Shown here piece after piece: positions 60,887-64,000 of a DNA stretch of 64,000 nucleotides. The stretch's first letter is position 1. Each line of letters begins with the position of its first letter. Both the position numbers and the translations under genes were made by a program. The notes beneath the pieces were generated by a model. It had not been told where the DNA came from, searched no databases, and saw only the letters and a program-made list of their open reading frames with translations. Origin of the DNA: Insolitispirillum peregrinum (GTDB lineage Bacteria > Pseudomonadota > Alphaproteobacteria > Rhodospirillales > Rhodospirillaceae). Where the stretch lies: assembly GCF_042665255.1 (NCBI RefSeq), contig NZ_JBHTCD010000026.1; one strand, given 5' to 3'.

Positions 60887-62270
60887 GGGGGGGGGGGCCG
60901 CCACCATTGAACACATCGCGCAAACGATCATAAAAATGCTCGCCATGCATCAAGGTACAATTAAAGCGGAAATACTCGGCAAAGCCTCCCGATGGACTGA
61001 ACGCCGTACCCGGAGACAGACTCAGCCTCCGACTCAATGCCGCTTTCATCGTTCGGTCCAAATCGAATGCATGGGGCCAGCGTGCCCATATGAAGATACC
61101 GCCCTCTGGCTCTAATGGAATTTCAAAACCGAGATGCCGCAACTGCTCCATCGCCTCGGTGCGTCGCCCTCTGATGATCCCCCGCATGGCATCAACATTC
61201 CGGCGGTATACACCACTGGTTAACAGCTTGTAGATCACCAGCGACGTCATCGTATTCAGACCGAAACTCGCCATGGTGAGCACGTGCCCCAGCTCAGAAA
61301 TAATCTCCGGCTCGGCACAGACATACCCACACCGTAGCCCACCGGAGACAACTTTCGAAAAGCCACCAATATAGGCGATCCCATCAAGGCCAGCCAAAGC
61401 CGCCAACCGGACAGATGGCTTGCTTTCCAGATCGCTATAGACATCATCTTCAACAATAAAGACGCCCGCAGAGCGCAAAATGGATAGCAGCTCGAACGCC
61501 TCTGGGGGCGAAAGAACGTGCCCGGTCGGATTCTGTGGCGCAGGTGCGATCAGGTACATGGCAGGGCGCTGCTCCTCCACCAGACGCCGAAGCAAGGCAA
61601 GGTCCCGTTTCCCATCCACAAAGGGGATACCGAGGACCTCAACCCCATGCAGTTTCGCCAATCCCGTGAAGTCGAAAGACGTCGGATCGTCCATCAAGAC
61701 TCGATCACCCGGCCTCAGTTTCCATCGACAGAGCAAATCCAGAGCCATGCTGGCCGAATCGGCGATCAAAAGCCCGTCGGTCCGCATCTCAATTCCCAGC
61801 CGGGCCAACCGTTCCACCAGCAAGGCGCGCAGCGGCAAATGGCCGAGCGGGTCACCGTAATCCAGAAGATCGGCGGGCGACGCCCGCGATGCTTCGCGCA
61901 GGGCGAGGCGCAGCCCCTCCAACGGCAGTAAATCCCGGTCCAGCCATCCACCGTTCGGTTGATAGGTCATGGATAACTGACGAGAGCGAGTGAAAGCAGC
62001 GCGCCAGCTTTCCTCCATTGCCTTCGATGGCTCGAGCAAAAGAAAAGGTTCTTTCGAGCCTTTTACAAAAAAGCCAGCAGTTCCAAGGACTTCTATCACC
62101 TCTTCGGCAACCAGACGCTCGTAGATGTCCACTGCCGAGGATTTGGAAATGCCGTACTCCTTGGCAAACTGCCGCAGAGACGGCAGCTTTGCTCCGACAG
62201 GACGCAGGCCATTGCTGATGTCTTCGATGATTTTCTGGGCCAATGTTCTGATTTTCGAGTCTTTACGCAA
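60840..62270 (-). CDS. MocR-type GntR/PLP-dependent aminotransferase-like regulator
   Basis: A 476-residue protein with an N-terminal GntR winged helix (1-70, LPSLRQFAKEYGISKSSAVD) fused to a fold-type I aminotransferase domain; K306 in YIGGFSKVVSGG is the PLP lysine, and PQNPTGHVLSP is the substrate-loop motif. Such MocR/PdxR-like regulators sense amino compounds or PLP and control a divergent transporter or enzyme; here the divergent EamA gene is the likely target. The C-terminus is encoded across an 11-G homopolymer (60887-60897) and overlaps the AraC gene, so the last 20 residues are suspect. Confidence 0.9.
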   Translation of the reverse strand: MRKDSKIRTLAQKIIEDISNGLRPVGAKLPSLRQFAKEYGISKSSAVDIYERLVAEEVIEVLGTAGFFVKGSKEPFLLLEPSKAMEESWRAAFTRSRQLSMTYQPNGGWLDRDLLPLEGLRLALREASRASPADLLDYGDPLGHLPLRALLVERLARLGIEMRTDGLLIADSASMALDLLCRWKLRPGDRVLMDDPTSFDFTGLAKLHGVEVLGIPFVDGKRDLALLRRLVEEQRPAMYLIAPAPQNPTGHVLSPPEAFELLSILRSAGVFIVEDDVYSDLESKPSVRLAALAGLDGIAYIGGFSKVVSGGLRCGYVCAEPEIISELGHVLTMASFGLNTMTSLVIYKLLTSGVYRRNVDAMRGIIRGRRTEAMEQLRHLGFEIPLEPEGGIFIWARWPHAFDLDRTMKAALSRRLSLSPGTAFSPSGGFAEYFRFNCTLMHGEHFYDRLRDVFNGGGPPPLTDCGNGWATPPEPA

Positions 62271-62509
62271 TCAAATCCACCCGGGAAAGGCCATCGATCA
62301 AAGGATGACAGGTGTGTCTGCAACAGCAGGAACAGACTTTGCCCCACACACCTGTACTGGTCTCAATGGTGGTACAGGACACTCCAAGGCCTTTCAAGCG
62401 TATCTGGTTTCCTCATCCACCATAAACTAAAGCAATGGCCCCCGAAGGGAATGTTCGGGGCTCCCGGGCGGTAGCCCACTCTTTGATCATCAGAACAACA
62501 AGGAACCCC

Positions 62510-63439
62510 ATGAAAACTCGGTCCATCACCATTCTGCCCAAACTCGCGCTCGTCTCGGCTGTCTTTTTCTGGGGTAGCTCTTTCATTGCAATGAAGCAGG
62601 CTGTTCTGGGTTTTGATGCTGGGAAAATCATCTTTTTCCGCATGCTCCTGGCATCGATTGTTTTTCTGCTGCTGTTCCGTTTTTGGGGAAAGATCACCTA
62701 TCAAAAGGGAGACTGGCGATATTTGGCACTGATGGCCATCTGTGAACCGGGCATCTACTTTTTTCTCGAAAGTCAGGCGTTACGCTGGACCACCGCCGGA
62801 TCCGCCGCCACCATCAACGCACTTCAGCCCCCCATCGTAGCCTTGTTGGCTCTGATCTTATTACGGGAGCATCCCCGCTTTTGGACTCTCGTCGGTTTTA
62901 CCTGTTGCGCTCTCGGTGCTATCGGCTTGAGTCTCTGTTCAGAGGGAAGTCCATATGCCCCCCTGCCATGGCTAGGCAACCTGCTGGAATTCGGGGCCAT
63001 GGTTGCATCAGGGGTTTACATTGTCCTGCTGAAAAAGCTGTCCGACCGCTACAGCCCATTTTTCCTCACAGCACTTCAATCCTTTGCTGGTGCCATACTG
63101 TTTTTTCCCCTTCTCTTTATCGGAGATCCGGTTAGCGCATCCATTCCCATCCCATCGGGAGTCGCCATTGTTTATCTCGCCACCTTTGTTACCTTTGGCG
63201 GCTACTATCTTTACAACTGGGGAGTGGCGAGGACATCTGCGATTGAAGCCAGTGTTTTCCTGAATCTGATCCCGGTCTTCGGTGTTGGGCTGGCTTACCT
63301 CGTTCTCGCAGAAGTTCCGACATTTTCGCAGAGCCTCATGATTGCCTTTATCATCCTGGGGGTGGTCATTTGTGAAATAGGGGCGGAGTATCTGCCATCT
63401 CCGATCCAGTTCCTGCGCACAAAGGTCGCTCAACGCTGA
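62510..63439 (+). CDS. EamA family (DMT) transporter
   Basis: A 309-residue, ten-helix drug/metabolite transporter with two EamA repeats (LVSAVFFWGSSFIAMKQAV, SAATINALQPPIVALLALIL in the first; FGGYYLYNWGVARTSAIEAS, FLNLIPVFGVGLAYLVL in the second). Exports amino acids or other small molecules in known members. ATG 62510 with AAGGAA. Divergent from the MocR-type regulator, which probably responds to the transported compound. Confidence 0.92.
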   Translation: MKTRSITILPKLALVSAVFFWGSSFIAMKQAVLGFDAGKIIFFRMLLASIVFLLLFRFWGKITYQKGDWRYLALMAICEPGIYFFLESQALRWTTAGSAATINALQPPIVALLALILLREHPRFWTLVGFTCCALGAIGLSLCSEGSPYAPLPWLGNLLEFGAMVASGVYIVLLKKLSDRYSPFFLTALQSFAGAILFFPLLFIGDPVSASIPIPSGVAIVYLATFVTFGGYYLYNWGVARTSAIEASVFLNLIPVFGVGLAYLVLAEVPTFSQSLMIAFIILGVVICEIGAEYLPSPIQFLRTKVAQR

Positions 63440-63575
63440 AGAGGCTCGTTAAGCGGGGCAGGATTATGCGGGCTCTGCCCGCGCCCGCAAAGGGCCGCAG
63501 GGCCCTTTGATCCCGGGAGTGGAGTGGGAAATGCGAAAAGCCCCCTGGCGTGAGCCGGGGGGCTTTTGGGTATTC

Positions 63576-63593
63576 TGGTTGCGGGGGCCAGAT
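63576..63593 (-). repeat. Stray copy of the tRNA-fMet 3' end
   Basis: TGGTTGCGGGGGCCAGAT is identical to 63776-63793, the 3' 18 bases of tRNA-fMet, exactly 200 bp away in the same orientation. A similar terminator sits just left of each copy, so this looks like a remnant of a duplicated terminator-tRNA unit or an old attachment site. Confidence 0.75.
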
Positions 63594-63737
63594 GTTGCTT
63601 CGCTTGCGCTTCGCTGCCCTTCCGCATCACCGATGCGGCAGAGGCTCCGTCCGGGCGGAGGGCTGTGCCCTCCTGACGCCGGCGGGTGACCTGACTTTCC
63701 TCGTCAGTCCAAATCAGCGCCATAAGCTAAATACAGC

Positions 63738-63768
63738 ACAGCCCCCTGGCTTGCGCCAAGGGGCTGTT
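63738..63768 (-). terminator. Terminator-like hairpin downstream of tRNA-fMet
   Basis: ACAGCCCCCTGGC and GCCAAGGGGCTGT pair with one mismatch around a 4-nt loop; located 8 bp beyond the tRNA 3' end, followed by GCTGTATTT on the minus strand. Confidence 0.7.
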
Positions 63769-63775
63769 CTGTATT

Positions 63776-63852
<77 letters not shown>

Positions 63853-63957
63853 GGAGGTGTGTGTTCGGTGTACAAGACAAAAGAGCGGCTGGCGTTGTGG
63901 CCTACCGCTCTGACGTCTGTCTGTATCGTGCTAGGGCTGTGTTCTGTCCTTGGAAGA

Positions 63958-64000
63958 CCTGGCAGTGACCTACTCTCCCACACCTTAAGATGCAGTACCA
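63958..64000 (-). rRNA. 5S rRNA (3' end only)
   Basis: The reverse complement ends with ACTGCATCTTAAGGTGTGGG-type sequence and AGAGTAGGTCACTGCCAGG, the conserved 3' part of bacterial 5S rRNA. The rest is outside the window. Confidence 0.93.

Larger units (their letters stand above)
63440..63775. other. Intergenic region between the EamA gene and the rRNA operon end
   Basis: Holds three hairpins (63489-63510; 63536-63567, AAAAGCCCCCTGGC/GCCGGGGGGCTTTT with A/T flanks; 63738-63768, ACAGCCCC...GGGGCTGT downstream of the minus-strand tRNA), and a stray copy of the tRNA-fMet 3' end. No coding frame is credible. Confidence 0.75.

Noticed and set aside
60746..60946. A short minus-strand frame over the AraC/MocR junction
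   Set aside because: It is the +1 frame of the MocR gene across the G homopolymer, relevant only if the tract length is wrong.

Overview
The window looks like a chromosome segment of a GC-rich alphaproteobacterium, most likely Rhodospirillales (inference). Supporting signs are a ChvG/ChvI-type two-component pair, the regulatory PTS cluster hprK-rapZ-EIIA-HPr-EI with the short alphaproteobacterial HprK, an adenosylhomocysteinase directly after it, Coq7, GlnD, CIRCE-controlled groESL, and short palindromic intergenic repeats of the sort common in alphaproteobacteria. Three tRNAs (Ala-CGC, Leu-CAA, fMet) are present, and the 3' end of a 5S rRNA lies at the right edge.

Layout. 0-5.3 kb: a truncated ICL/PEP-mutase-family gene, a GNAT gene, a small hydrolase, a thiolase with a divergent TetR regulator, and the ohr/ohrR peroxide module with two matching operators. 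5.3-12 kb: a 1080-residue hybrid-sensor-type histidine kinase whose start follows the heme A synthase gene by one base, then groEL/groES. 12-15 kb: LysR regulator, a DsbA-like gene broken by a 92-bp palindromic element, and a Tat-exported metallo-beta-lactamase-fold protein. 15-20 kb: a TVP38 membrane protein, a dolichol-phosphate-mannose-type glycosyltransferase, a membrane GH17 glucanase, and a DUF2946/PCuAC copper pair. 20-25.7 kb: chvI-chvG, a hypothetical gene, folD-DUF167-yggT, tRNA-Ala. 25.8-33 kb is accessory-looking: a two-gene ATPase+HNH module resembling Septu defence, a cupin, the housekeeping glnD, then a low-GC cassette of three unrecognised helical/coiled-coil proteins. 33-39.4 kb: FGE-like protein, queG, coq7, dsbB, tRNA-Leu, purU, an acyltransferase-SGNH protein.

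39.5-46.4 kb is one giant FecR-RTX protein gene with a 99-N assembly gap inside its repeats. 46.5-53 kb: small hypothetical genes, a Bcr/CflA transporter, SUMT, an exported ankyrin protein, a LuxR-type regulator and an exported Sel1-like protein. 53-58.6 kb: hprK-rapZ-EIIA-HPr-EI, probably a single transcript that senses nitrogen/carbon state, followed by ahcY. 58.7-64 kb: Fsr-type MFS exporter with divergent AraC regulator, a MocR-type regulator with a divergent EamA transporter, then the tail of an rRNA operon.

The most interesting points are the Septu-like pair beside tRNA-Ala, the three-gene unknown cassette after glnD, and a family of AGAGC...GCTCT palindromic elements. In one place such an element has split a gene (exact removal restores the reading frame), and in two others its end supplies the stop codon of the adjacent gene. 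GlnD, the regulatory PTS, ChvGI and AhcY are all pieces of central nutrient-status signalling and are spread over the window rather than contiguous.
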